From the NCBI GenBank assembly GCA_958450865.1, contig CAUDNY010000001.1, positions 1 through 64,000 on the forward strand: a stretch of 64,000 bases of DNA, read 5' to 3'. Numbering within the stretch: the stretch's first letter is position 1; every line of letters begins with the position of its first letter. The position numbers were made by a program, and so were the translations under genes. This stretch comes from an uncultured Collinsella sp. (GTDB lineage: Bacteria; Actinomycetota; Coriobacteriia; Coriobacteriales; Coriobacteriaceae). The notes beneath the pieces were generated by a model. That model saw nothing but the letters and a program-made list of their open reading frames with translations, made no database searches and was not told the DNA's origin. Positions 33,634 through 41,694 of this stretch are shown in pieces.

Positions 33634-34290
33634 ATGGGCTTCGGGGCAAATATTCGTAAACTCCGCACCATGGAGCATCTTGGTCAGGCGCAACTTGCAG
33701 AGATGTTGGGGGTATCTAAAGAGACCGTTTGTCGTTGGGAAAAAAGTCGGTATGCCCCCCGTGAGCGCTATATTGAAAAGTTACAAGCGCTCTTCGGTTG
33801 CACCCGCGATGAACTTGTTGGCGAGGAAAACGGTTTGGCTGTAAAGCTCGCAAATAAAAGAATCGTCACCGACGAAGACCCTGCTATCCACGAAATGGAG
33901 GGCACATTTCCCGTCATCGATATCGAATCGCAAAAGCGCCGCATCACGCACGGCCAACAAAATGCTTGCGCGCCTGTAGACGTAGCCAAACGTCACCCAC
34001 ATAGCGTTTTCGTTAAAATCAAAGGCGACGAAATGTCCCGCATTTACCCTCCCGGCAGCTTGCTACTTGTCGATACCACCGCAAAGCCTTGGAACGGCTG
34101 TGCTGTATTGGCGCTCGCAGACGGTAAAACACCGGTAATTAGGCGATTTGCAGAAGGAAACGACATGATTGTGCTGTCGTCCCATTCATATGCAACAGCA
34201 AGTCCGGATCTGATGTTTAACAAACGGAGGATTAGAATCATAGGAGTCGTCGTTTGGTATCAAGCGAGCCACGATCACACGCTTAATTAA
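33634..34290 (+). CDS. XRE-family regulator with degenerate S24/LexA-like C-terminal domain
   Basis: A 218-residue two-domain regulator. Residues 5-65 are an XRE helix-turn-helix (QAQLAEMLGVSKETVCRWEK at about 18-37). Residues 115-210 resemble the S24 peptidase-like domain of LexA/CI, but the Ser of GDSM is Glu (GDEMSRIYPPGSLLLVD) and the usual catalytic Lys position reads TPVIRRF, so self-cleavage should be absent. It may sense a ligand or oligomerise through this domain. Its position beside the second deiminase and the divergent arc operon suggests it controls arginine catabolism. Ribosome site GAGAGG lies in the deiminase 3' end. Confidence 0.82.
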   Translation: MGFGANIRKLRTMEHLGQAQLAEMLGVSKETVCRWEKSRYAPRERYIEKLQALFGCTRDELVGEENGLAVKLANKRIVTDEDPAIHEMEGTFPVIDIESQKRRITHGQQNACAPVDVAKRHPHSVFVKIKGDEMSRIYPPGSLLLVDTTAKPWNGCAVLALADGKTPVIRRFAEGNDMIVLSSHSYATASPDLMFNKRRIRIIGVVVWYQASHDHTLN

Positions 34291-34350
34291 ATCGACTTTC
34301 CCAAAAACGACCGTACCGCACAGACAGCTCAAAGTCCCAGCCCAAATGAA

Positions 34351-34926
34351 CTACTTTTTGGCGGCTTTGCGCTCGTCGCGGATGCGGGCGCGATCCATGG
34401 CCGCCTCGACCGCCGAGAAACGGCAGCCGCAGTAATTCTGCCGATACATGCCCAGCTCACGCGAACGGCGCGTAGCCTCGGGATAATACGGGCGAAAATC
34501 GCGAATCACCGGGGTGAGACCGCGGGCGGCAGCCAGACGCTCCAAAACATCATTGCAGGTATCGAACAGCTGATACGGCGAGACGGCGAGCGTCGTGCCC
34601 ACAAACTCAAACCCGCGCTCCTGGGCCACGCGGCACGCCTCGGCCAAGCGCAGGGCATAGCACGAGCGACAGCGACGGGGCCGATCGGCACCCAGCGGGG
34701 CCACGCCGGCCTCCCAGCGCTCGCGATCCTCCTCGGCCTCGATGAGCTCGATGTCGCCGTCGGCACACCACCGGCGCAGCTCGTCCAAGCGGCGCTGCCA
34801 TTCATCGTGAGGTTGAATATTAGGGTTGGTCCAGCAAATCGTGGGCTCAAACCCCTCCTCGCGCAGCAGGCGAACCGGCTCAAGCGAGCATGGTGCGCAG
34901 CACGCATGCAGCAACAACGACTTCAT
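34351..34926 (-). CDS. queH: Epoxyqueuosine reductase QueH
   Basis: A 191-residue QueH (formerly DUF208), the cobalamin-independent enzyme for the last step of queuosine synthesis. All cysteine motifs are present: HACCAPCS at about 7-14, RRCRSCYALR at about 92-101 and NYCGCRF at about 171-177, which together hold an Fe-S cluster and an iron site. TTLAVSPYQ matches the family's TTLxxSPxK. The start at 34926 is chosen because GGTGAGGAG lies six bases upstream. It follows the DUF3267 gene by ten bases. Confidence 0.93.
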   Translation of the reverse strand: MKSLLLHACCAPCSLEPVRLLREEGFEPTICWTNPNIQPHDEWQRRLDELRRWCADGDIELIEAEEDRERWEAGVAPLGADRPRRCRSCYALRLAEACRVAQERGFEFVGTTLAVSPYQLFDTCNDVLERLAAARGLTPVIRDFRPYYPEATRRSRELGMYRQNYCGCRFSAVEAAMDRARIRDERKAAKK

Positions 34927-34936
34927 CGACATCTCC

Positions 34937-35503
34937 TCACCCAAAAAAGAGCACGCCAAAGGACGTATCCTCGCAGGCGACAATGCGGCGGTCGCGCAGG
35001 ATGGTCCGCACGTAATACCAATCGCCCACGCAGCCCGACAAGTGCAGACCAGCCGCCAGGTAGCACAGCAGCGGATAGTCCGAGAACGCAAACCCCAGGG
35101 CAAACGCCACCGTCAAGGCAACCGTCGGCGCCAGGCAAATGACCATGTACCGCGCACGCGAATACACAACGCCCTCGGCGCAAGCGTAAATCATGCAGGT
35201 TTCGAGATTTGCCCCAAAGGTCACCCGAGCACCGACGGGCGCAAACAGCTTAAAGAACGCCGCGTGCACCAGCTCGTGCACGGCAAATGACGCCGCCGAA
35301 ACCGCACTCAAGCCGACTAGCCAGCCCAAGACCGCCGTCCAACCGCCCGCGTCAGCCGCATCCAGATCTGCGGGCCCACCCAGCAGCATAAACACCGGCA
35401 CCAGGCACACGGCAAATGCGCCAAGCACGACCATGCCCCACACGAAGCAAGCGTGTAGAAAATCCTCGTCCTCAAACGCATGTATGTTGGAAATCTCATT
35501 CAT
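34937..35503 (-). CDS. DUF3267 putative membrane zincin
   Basis: A 188-residue protein with about four or five membrane segments. HELVHAAFF near residues 75-83 is the HExxH of a membrane metalloprotease, and the later CLAPTVALTVAFAL helix fits the site-2-protease-like layout of DUF3267. Proteolysis is inferred from the motif; no substrate is known. It is upstream of and probably co-transcribed with queH, although no functional link is obvious. Confidence 0.8.
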   Translation of the reverse strand: MNEISNIHAFEDEDFLHACFVWGMVVLGAFAVCLVPVFMLLGGPADLDAADAGGWTAVLGWLVGLSAVSAASFAVHELVHAAFFKLFAPVGARVTFGANLETCMIYACAEGVVYSRARYMVICLAPTVALTVAFALGFAFSDYPLLCYLAAGLHLSGCVGDWYYVRTILRDRRIVACEDTSFGVLFFG

Positions 35504-35635
35504 AGCATCTTAGGATAGCGCCCCTGCCACGTACCCGTCCGCATGTGCGATAATGTCGAACGATATGCACGAATTGACCACCGCGTCACCAGGCCTTGCG
35601 CCCGGCCGCGCTCTTACAATATGCGAAGGAGTCCC

Positions 35636-37786
35636 ATGGCATCCAAATACTCCATGAACGACCGTCCCAGCTGGCCTCGCCGCGCCATCGTTACCGCCGG
35701 CGAGCCCTACGGCAACAAGGGCCTTCACTTTGGCCACGTTGGCGGCGTCTTTGTCCCGGCCGACTTCTTCGCCCGCTTCCTGCGTGACCGCCTGGGCCGC
35801 GAAAACGTCATCTTCACCTCGGGCACCGACTGCTACGGTTCGCCCATCATGGAGAGCTACCGCAAACTCAAGGAGAACGAGGGCTACGACAAGTCCATCG
35901 GCGAGTATGTCGAGTCCAATCACTCCCGCCAGGCCGCGACCCTCAACAACTACAACATCAGCTGCGATATCTACGGCGGCTCGGGCCTTGAGCCGGCGGC
36001 CCAGATCCACAACGAGGTGACTGCCGAGATTATCGAGCGCCTGCACGAGCAGGGCACCATCTCCAAGCGCTCCACGCTGCAGTTCTACGATGCCAAGGCC
36101 GGCACGTTCCTCAACGGACGCCAGGTCATCGGCCGCTGCCCCATCCAGGGCTGCAAGTCCGAGAAGGCTTATGCCGACGAGTGCGATCTGGGCCACCAGT
36201 TTGAGCCCGAGGAGCTCATCGCGCCCAAAAGCCAGCTCACCGGCGAGGTGCCCGAGTTGCGTCCGGTCGACAATCTCTACTTTGACCTGCCGGCCTACCT
36301 CGACTTCATGAAAACCTACACCGCCAAGCTCGCCCAGAACCCGCAGGTTCGCTCCGTGGTCTCCAAGACCATGGAGGAGTGGCTGCTGCCGGCTCAGCTC
36401 TACATCCAGAACAAGTTCCGCGAGGCCTTCGACGCCGTCGAGGACCAGCTTCCCGAGCACACCGTGCTGGAGCCCGAGGGCAACAAGAGCAGCTTTACCG
36501 TCACCTTCCCCAGCTGGAAGGAGCGCGACGACGCCCACGCGGTGCTCGCCAACGGCGGCGTGCGCTTCCGCAGCGGCAAGGCGCTCGTGCCCTTCCGCAT
36601 CACCGGCAACATCGACTGGGGCGTTCCGGTGCCCGAGGTCGATGGCGTCTCCGACGTCACCTGCTGGTGCTGGCCCGAGAGCCTGTGGGCGCCCATCAGC
36701 TATACGCGTACCGTGCTCGCGCGCGATGCCAAGGCAGCCGGCGTGACCGAGGGCGTCGCCGCCCAGGATGCCGCCCTCATGGGCGAGCCCGCTGCCGACT
36801 CCACGCAGGTCCCCGCGCCCACCTACCAGCACAGCTCGCTCGACTGGCGCGACTGGTGGTGCTCGGACGACGCGCAGATCTACCAGTTTATCGGTCAGGA
36901 CAACATCTACTTCTACTGCATCGCGCAGACCGCCATGTGGGAGGCCCTGGGCTGGGACCTCACGCAGAGCACCGTCAGCGCCTGCTACCACCTGCTCTAC
37001 ATGGGCAAAAAGGCCAGCTCGTCCTCGCAGACGCCTCCTCCGCCGGCAGACGACCTGCTCAACCACTACACCTGCGAGCAGATGCGTGCGCACTGGCTGT
37101 CGCTCGGCCTGTCCGAGAAGCCGGTAAGCTTTAGCCCCAAGGCATACGACACGCGTGTGACCGGCAAGGACAAGGACGGCAACGAGGTACGCGCCTGCGA
37201 CGACAAGCGCGTTATCGACCCGGCCCTTAAGGAGAGCGCGCTGCTGACCGGCGTGTTCAACCGTCTGGCCCGCAGCTGCTTCTACGGCGTCGCCGTCAAG
37301 GAAGGCGACGAGAGCCCCTACCGCAACGGCTGCATCCCCGCCGGTGCCGCTTCTGACACCGTGGTCGAAGCCGCCCAGCAGGCAGCCCTCGCCTTTGAGC
37401 AGGCCATGTACAAGTTCGAGACGCACCGCGCGCTTGCCGTGTGCGACGACTACCTGCGCGCCGCCAACAAGCGCTGGAGCGACGCCTCCAAGGCCGCCAA
37501 CAAGCTCGAGGGCGAGCCGGCCAACGCCGCAATGACGCAGGCCCTCGTCGACGCCTTTACCGAGCTGCGCGTGGCGACCGTCCTGATGCACGGCATCGTC
37601 CCGGCCGGCTGCGAGCTCATCTGTGAGTACTTCGACATCGACCCGGTCGCCTTCTTTAGCTGGGATAACATCTTCGCCTCCACGGATGAGTTTGTGGAGA
37701 GCCTGGGCGAGAAGCCCGGCGAGCACCGCGTAAAGCCGCTACCCCCGCGCTTCGACTTCTTTAGCAAGCACGAGAGCCAGTACTAA
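35636..37786 (+). CDS. Methionyl-tRNA synthetase-like class I enzyme, divergent signatures
   Basis: A 716-residue protein that is MetRS-like overall: HFGH (31-34) for HIGH, SGTDCYGSPI, a zinc knuckle CPIQGC...CDLGHQF followed by LTGEVPELRPVDNLYFDLP, and FIGQDNIYFYCIAQTAMWE. Two key sites deviate. KMSKS is replaced by GKKASSSS (457-464), and the usual WLDAPIGY is WPESLWAPISY. There is no C-terminal EMAP-like tRNA-binding domain. It may be a lineage-specific MetRS or a specialised paralogue; whether another MetRS exists elsewhere would settle this. Start at 35636 has GAAGGAGTCCC. Confidence 0.8.
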   Translation: MASKYSMNDRPSWPRRAIVTAGEPYGNKGLHFGHVGGVFVPADFFARFLRDRLGRENVIFTSGTDCYGSPIMESYRKLKENEGYDKSIGEYVESNHSRQAATLNNYNISCDIYGGSGLEPAAQIHNEVTAEIIERLHEQGTISKRSTLQFYDAKAGTFLNGRQVIGRCPIQGCKSEKAYADECDLGHQFEPEELIAPKSQLTGEVPELRPVDNLYFDLPAYLDFMKTYTAKLAQNPQVRSVVSKTMEEWLLPAQLYIQNKFREAFDAVEDQLPEHTVLEPEGNKSSFTVTFPSWKERDDAHAVLANGGVRFRSGKALVPFRITGNIDWGVPVPEVDGVSDVTCWCWPESLWAPISYTRTVLARDAKAAGVTEGVAAQDAALMGEPAADSTQVPAPTYQHSSLDWRDWWCSDDAQIYQFIGQDNIYFYCIAQTAMWEALGWDLTQSTVSACYHLLYMGKKASSSSQTPPPPADDLLNHYTCEQMRAHWLSLGLSEKPVSFSPKAYDTRVTGKDKDGNEVRACDDKRVIDPALKESALLTGVFNRLARSCFYGVAVKEGDESPYRNGCIPAGAASDTVVEAAQQAALAFEQAMYKFETHRALAVCDDYLRAANKRWSDASKAANKLEGEPANAAMTQALVDAFTELRVATVLMHGIVPAGCELICEYFDIDPVAFFSWDNIFASTDEFVESLGEKPGEHRVKPLPPRFDFFSKHESQY

Positions 37787-37822
37787 ACACTCGACATGTA
37801 ATGGAATGGGAAGGAAAGACGG

Positions 37823-38926
37823 ATGTCCAAGCCGCGTCGTCGTAAGCAGAAAAAGCAGGTCAAGGCCGAGCTCAAGCTCAGGCAGTTTGCCGCCACCGAG
37901 CTTTCCGACCAGCTTGCCGCCCTTCCTTGCGCCGCCGACCTGCCGCGCTTTATGGTCGACACGGTCGCCGGCGCCTATGCGCCCGCCGATGCCGAGCTCA
38001 TGATCAAGGGCTTCGGCGCCGCGGTCACACGCCCGGTCACGCTGCGCGCCAACACGCTCAAGGCAACCGCCGAGGACATCGCTGCGGCGCTCGATGCCGC
38101 CGGCATCGCCCACAACCCCGTCGCCTGGTACCCAGACGCCTTCATCCTGCCCGACGCCCAGGTTTCCGACCTGTGGGACCTCGACATCTACCGCGACGGC
38201 AAGATCTACTTGCAAAGTCTGTCGTCCATGATGCCGCCGTTGGTCCTGGGCGCCCAGGCATGCGAGGACATCCTGGACATGTGCGCGGCCCCCGGTGGCA
38301 AGACGACGCAGATCGCCGCCCTCACGCAGGGCCAGGCGCACCTTACCGCCTGCGAGATGAGCATTCCCCGCGCCGAGAAGCTCGAAGCCAACCTCCACCG
38401 CCAAGGCGCAAAAAACGTGCCCGTCATGCGCATCGACGCACGCGAGCTCGACGAGTTCTTCCGCTTTGACCGCATCCTGCTCGATGCCCCCTGCACCGGC
38501 ACGGGCACCGTCATCAGCGGCAACGAGAAAAGCCTGCGCGGCCTGACCGAGCAGCTGCTGAGTAAGTGTGCCCGCTCGCAGCGAGCACTTCTGGACCGCG
38601 CCATGGGAGCCCTTAAACCGGGCGGCACGCTCGTCTATTCGACTTGTTCGATCTTGCCGCAGGAAAACGAGGACGCCCTGCAAGAGGCCCTCGACAAGCA
38701 CATGGATTGCGAGCTTATCCCCCTCGACGGCACGCCGAGCGAAAGTGAAACGCGCCGTGCTCAGGAAGTTGGCGAAGAGCCACGCATCGAGTGCAACGCC
38801 CTCACCGAGGCCATCGCCGCCAGCCACGTCTCGTCCGTCGCCAACGGTATGCCCGGCACGCTCACCATTCCGCCTAGCCGCGACTTTGAGGGCTTCTACA
38901 TTGCCCTGATCCGAAAACGCAGCTAG
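37823..38926 (+). CDS. RsmB/NOP2/Sun-family RNA m5C methyltransferase
   Basis: A 367-residue SAM-dependent methyltransferase. SAM motif I is DMCAAPGGKTTQIAAL; the two catalytic cysteines are in DAPCTGTG (C224) and YSTCSI (C275); RVTLRAN-like VTLRANTLK lies near residue 75. It is shorter than RsmF, with no C-terminal PUA-like part, so the rRNA or tRNA target is not clear. It begins 36 bp after the synthetase-like gene with a GGAAGG site and is probably co-transcribed. Confidence 0.9.
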   Translation: MSKPRRRKQKKQVKAELKLRQFAATELSDQLAALPCAADLPRFMVDTVAGAYAPADAELMIKGFGAAVTRPVTLRANTLKATAEDIAAALDAAGIAHNPVAWYPDAFILPDAQVSDLWDLDIYRDGKIYLQSLSSMMPPLVLGAQACEDILDMCAAPGGKTTQIAALTQGQAHLTACEMSIPRAEKLEANLHRQGAKNVPVMRIDARELDEFFRFDRILLDAPCTGTGTVISGNEKSLRGLTEQLLSKCARSQRALLDRAMGALKPGGTLVYSTCSILPQENEDALQEALDKHMDCELIPLDGTPSESETRRAQEVGEEPRIECNALTEAIAASHVSSVANGMPGTLTIPPSRDFEGFYIALIRKRS

Positions 38927-38950
38927 CGCACGGATCCAAAACTCAACAAG

Positions 38951-39121
38951 CTATCTCTGTGCGCGTTTGCCCTGCTGGTCGCGATGCTGTTTAAGCATCG
39001 CGCGCTCCTTGCGTTCGGCCCTTTTGCCTTTAATGGCCGTAACCACAAAATAGATGACCGCGGCGGCAACGATTGCGCCCACACACAGGCCAATCGAGCC
39101 CAACATTGCTGTCAATTCCAT
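38951..39121 (-). CDS. Small membrane protein (56 aa)
   Basis: A 56-residue frame with a GAGAGGTGA ribosome site at good spacing. Residues 8-30 are one hydrophobic helix (GSIGLCVGAIVAAAVIYFVV) and residues 31-56 are strongly basic (KGKRAERKERAMLKQHRDQQ), so a single-span inner-membrane protein with a cytoplasmic basic tail is predicted. Function unknown. It lies alone between two plus-strand genes in the 385-bp stretch 38927-39311, the rest of which holds nothing I can identify. Confidence 0.7.
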   Translation of the reverse strand: MELTAMLGSIGLCVGAIVAAAVIYFVVTAIKGKRAERKERAMLKQHRDQQGKRAQR

Positions 39122-39311
39122 ACCGCGTCACCTCTCTTTTAAACGGGACTTTCAAGATAGCACCTCGATCCCCGCCACCACAGCTCCTTCACGTTCGCCG
39201 CCCTTCGGTCTAACGGGGGACGCGGCGGGGAAAAATCAACTCGTCAAACGATTTAGCAAGCACAACGCTGCCGGCACCCTGCCGGCCGTCATCACATAGA
39301 ATCGAGCCTCC

Positions 39312-40403
39312 ATGGATACCCTCAACGATCTAAACGAGCGCGTCGACGCCTTCGTCGGCACCAGCTCCTTCGACACGCCTGCCGCGGCAAACGACCAAGC
39401 TCCCATCGATGTGCCCGCCGAAGTTCACGAAGACATCGTCGCCTCGGTCGATTTCTCCGAGGTCGAGCTCGCAGACGAGTTCACCGAGCCCCAGGTAGCC
39501 GTCACGCCCAACGGCCTGCTCCCTATGGAGCCCCTGCCCATCGACGGACGTCTGCGCAAGGCTGCCCTTCGCATGCCCGACGAGATCGAGGAGGCCAGCG
39601 GCTTCACGCTCTTCGGCCGCCGCATCAAGTCGCTCATTTACACCACCGATGTCGCGGTCATCCGCAACTCCAACGCCGATGCCGTCTTTGCCGTTTACCC
39701 CTTCACGCCGCAGCCGGCCATTACGCAGGCACTGTTGACCGTCGCCGAGTGCCCGGTCTTTGTAGGCGTGGGCGGCGGAACTACGACCGGTAAGCGCTCC
39801 GTGCAGATGGCAGCCGTCTCCGAGATGCAGGGCGCGGCGGGCTGCGTGGTCAACTCCCCCGCTACTGCCGAGATGGTCGAGCACATCACCAACATCGCCG
39901 ACATCCCCGTCATCGCTACGGTCGTTCGCTGCGACGACGATGCCCACGCCAAGGTGCGCGCTGGAGCCAAGATTCTCAACATCGCCGCCGGCAAGAACAC
40001 GCCCCAGGTCCTACGCGAGCTGCGCAAGCACTATCCCAACCTGCCGCTCATCGCGCCGGGCGGCAAGACGCCAGAGAGCATCCGTGAAACCATCGCCGCC
40101 GGCGCCAACGCCATCATCTGGACGCCGCCTTCGGCCCAGCAGCTACAGACCGACATGATGCAGCGTTATCGCAAGATGAAGGAAGACGCCACACCTGTCA
40201 TCTCGCACGACGATGTGCCCATTATCGACCAGGTCTCCGCCGCCGAGGTCAGCCAGGTCGAGAACATGAATCCCGACGTGCCGATTCCCGACGAAGTCAT
40301 CGAGCGCGTCGCTTCGATCCACGAGCGCGTCGAGGAGCATCGCGCCAACCGCGGCCTCAAGCCGTCACTGCACGGCTTCTTCTTCCGCGGAAAGAAACGC
40401 TAA
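39312..40403 (+). CDS. Conserved alpha/beta (TIM-barrel-like) protein of unknown function
   Basis: A 363-residue protein. Residues 1-95 are acidic and probably disordered. Residues 100-290 alternate strands and helices in a barrel-like order, with VGVGGGTTTGKR, VIATVVRCDDDAHAKVRAGA, KILNIAAGKNT, PLIAPGGKTPESIRETIAAGA and AIIWTPPS, resembling phosphate-binding barrels of the IMPDH/thiamine-phosphate synthase type. I cannot name an activity. The C-terminus ends LHGFFFRGKKR. There is no strong ribosome site before the ATG. A terminator follows. Confidence 0.65.
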   Translation: MDTLNDLNERVDAFVGTSSFDTPAAANDQAPIDVPAEVHEDIVASVDFSEVELADEFTEPQVAVTPNGLLPMEPLPIDGRLRKAALRMPDEIEEASGFTLFGRRIKSLIYTTDVAVIRNSNADAVFAVYPFTPQPAITQALLTVAECPVFVGVGGGTTTGKRSVQMAAVSEMQGAAGCVVNSPATAEMVEHITNIADIPVIATVVRCDDDAHAKVRAGAKILNIAAGKNTPQVLRELRKHYPNLPLIAPGGKTPESIRETIAAGANAIIWTPPSAQQLQTDMMQRYRKMKEDATPVISHDDVPIIDQVSAAEVSQVENMNPDVPIPDEVIERVASIHERVEEHRANRGLKPSLHGFFFRGKKR

Positions 40404-40416
40404 CCCCCAACAGCAA

Positions 40417-40449
40417 GGCCCGCCCCACAAACGTGAGGCGGGCCGTTTT
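40417..40449 (+). terminator. Terminator after the alpha/beta protein gene
   Basis: Stem GGCCCGCC/GGCGGGCC (40417-40424 with 40437-40444), 12-nt loop, then GTTTTC. Confidence 0.75.
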
Positions 40450-40485
40450 CGTTTGAGCAATCATGCAGCGATGTGATGGGGCAAA

Positions 40486-41376
40486 CTAATCCACGCGCTT
40501 GTCGCCCATAAAGAAGAGCGCCACCGTACCAGGTCCGGTATGCGAGCCAATCAGAGTACCGATGTTATTGATCTCAATCTTGCCTTTAAGCTGCGGAATC
40601 TGTTCCTCGATCAGCGCCGCAACTGCTTCGGCATCCTCGCGGCACGCCGAGTGCGACATGATGCACTTACCCGAATAATCCGCACCGTCCTGCACGTGTG
40701 CCATCATGGTCTTAGCCATCTCGGAAATCGCGCGCTTCTTAGTGCGAATCTTCTCACGTGGCGACAGCCCACCTTCGCAATCGACCGTCATAAGCGGGCA
40801 AATCTTAAGCGCCGTGCCGATGATCGCGCTCGCAGCCGAAATGCGACCGCCGCGCAGGTAGCTCGACAGATCGGTCGAGAAGAACCAGTGGTGCAGGTTG
40901 AGCTTGTGCTCCTCGATCCAGGCAGCCGTCTCGTCGAGTGAAGCCCCGCTATCGCGCACGTCGGCGGCACATTCCGCCAGCAGGCCAAAGCCCGAAGACG
41001 CCGCCAGCGAATCGATGACGCGCACCTTGCCGCCCTGGGGATAGCGATCGGCGAGCATCTGCGCCGCAACGCAAGCCGAGCCATACGTACCCGAAATACC
41101 CGACGACAACGTCAGGTGCAGCACGTCTTTACCCTCGGCAACAAGCGGCTCCCAAAACTCCTCGTACTCACCCACGCTCACCTGAGACGTCTTGGGCATG
41201 GCGCCCGCGGATATCTGGGCAAAAAACTCGTCCGGCGTAATCGACTGATACAGATCGTCCGTATAGACAACATCGTCGATCTCGTAATGAAAACACACGA
41301 CAGGGATATTGCGCGATTCAAAGAACTCCCGAGTTCGATCGGCGGCGGATTCACAGGTCAGGACAAAATCACTCAT
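40486..41376 (-). CDS. DegV-family fatty-acid-binding protein (copy 2)
   Basis: A 296-residue DegV/FakB protein: LTCESAADRTREFF at the N-terminus, KTSQVSVGEYEEFW, LTLSSGISGTYGSACVAAQ in the lipid-binding region and VIDSLAASSGFGLL. The C-terminus IGTLIGSHTGPGTVALFFMG is characteristic. Copy 1 is at 19572-20432. The ATG at 41376 has GTAAGGAGCCTCAT. Monocistronic; fatty-acid binding is known for the family and not otherwise supported here. Confidence 0.9.
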   Translation of the reverse strand: MSDFVLTCESAADRTREFFESRNIPVVCFHYEIDDVVYTDDLYQSITPDEFFAQISAGAMPKTSQVSVGEYEEFWEPLVAEGKDVLHLTLSSGISGTYGSACVAAQMLADRYPQGGKVRVIDSLAASSGFGLLAECAADVRDSGASLDETAAWIEEHKLNLHHWFFSTDLSSYLRGGRISAASAIIGTALKICPLMTVDCEGGLSPREKIRTKKRAISEMAKTMMAHVQDGADYSGKCIMSHSACREDAEAVAALIEEQIPQLKGKIEINNIGTLIGSHTGPGTVALFFMGDKRVD

Positions 41377-41694
41377 ATGAGGCTCCTTACGTATAGTTAT
41401 AAAAATTATCGCACAGCAAGCATAAATACGGTACAAATGTCCACTATTTACCAAATAGAGCCAAAGATGGTGAACATCTTTACCGTCATCATCTCTATCG
41501 ATCCCGGAGGCATACGTCTGTAAAAACGACCCCACGTCTCCACTCAACCGCCATATCTACCTCCACTAAATCGATTTACCAAACCGTTCGGCTAACAATT
41601 CGGCCGCCCATCCCCAATCGAAACAAAAGCGGCGCATACTGATAAACGTTTGACGCTGTTTATCAGTTTTACCAGCCCTATCGGAAGGTGTTTC
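41377..41694. other. Divergent intergenic region with a palindrome before fbp
   Basis: These 318 bp separate degV copy 2 and fbp and must hold both promoters. ACTGATAAAC (41638-41647) is repeated inverted at 41658-41667 and followed by TTTACC, 28 bp before the fbp start; it could be an operator or a leader hairpin. No gene seen. Confidence 0.5.

Noticed and set aside
35510..37726. 738-codon minus-strand frame opposite the synthetase-like gene
   Set aside because: The plus-strand protein has clear tRNA synthetase motifs; the reverse frame is Gly/Ala/Val/Leu-rich with no domain.
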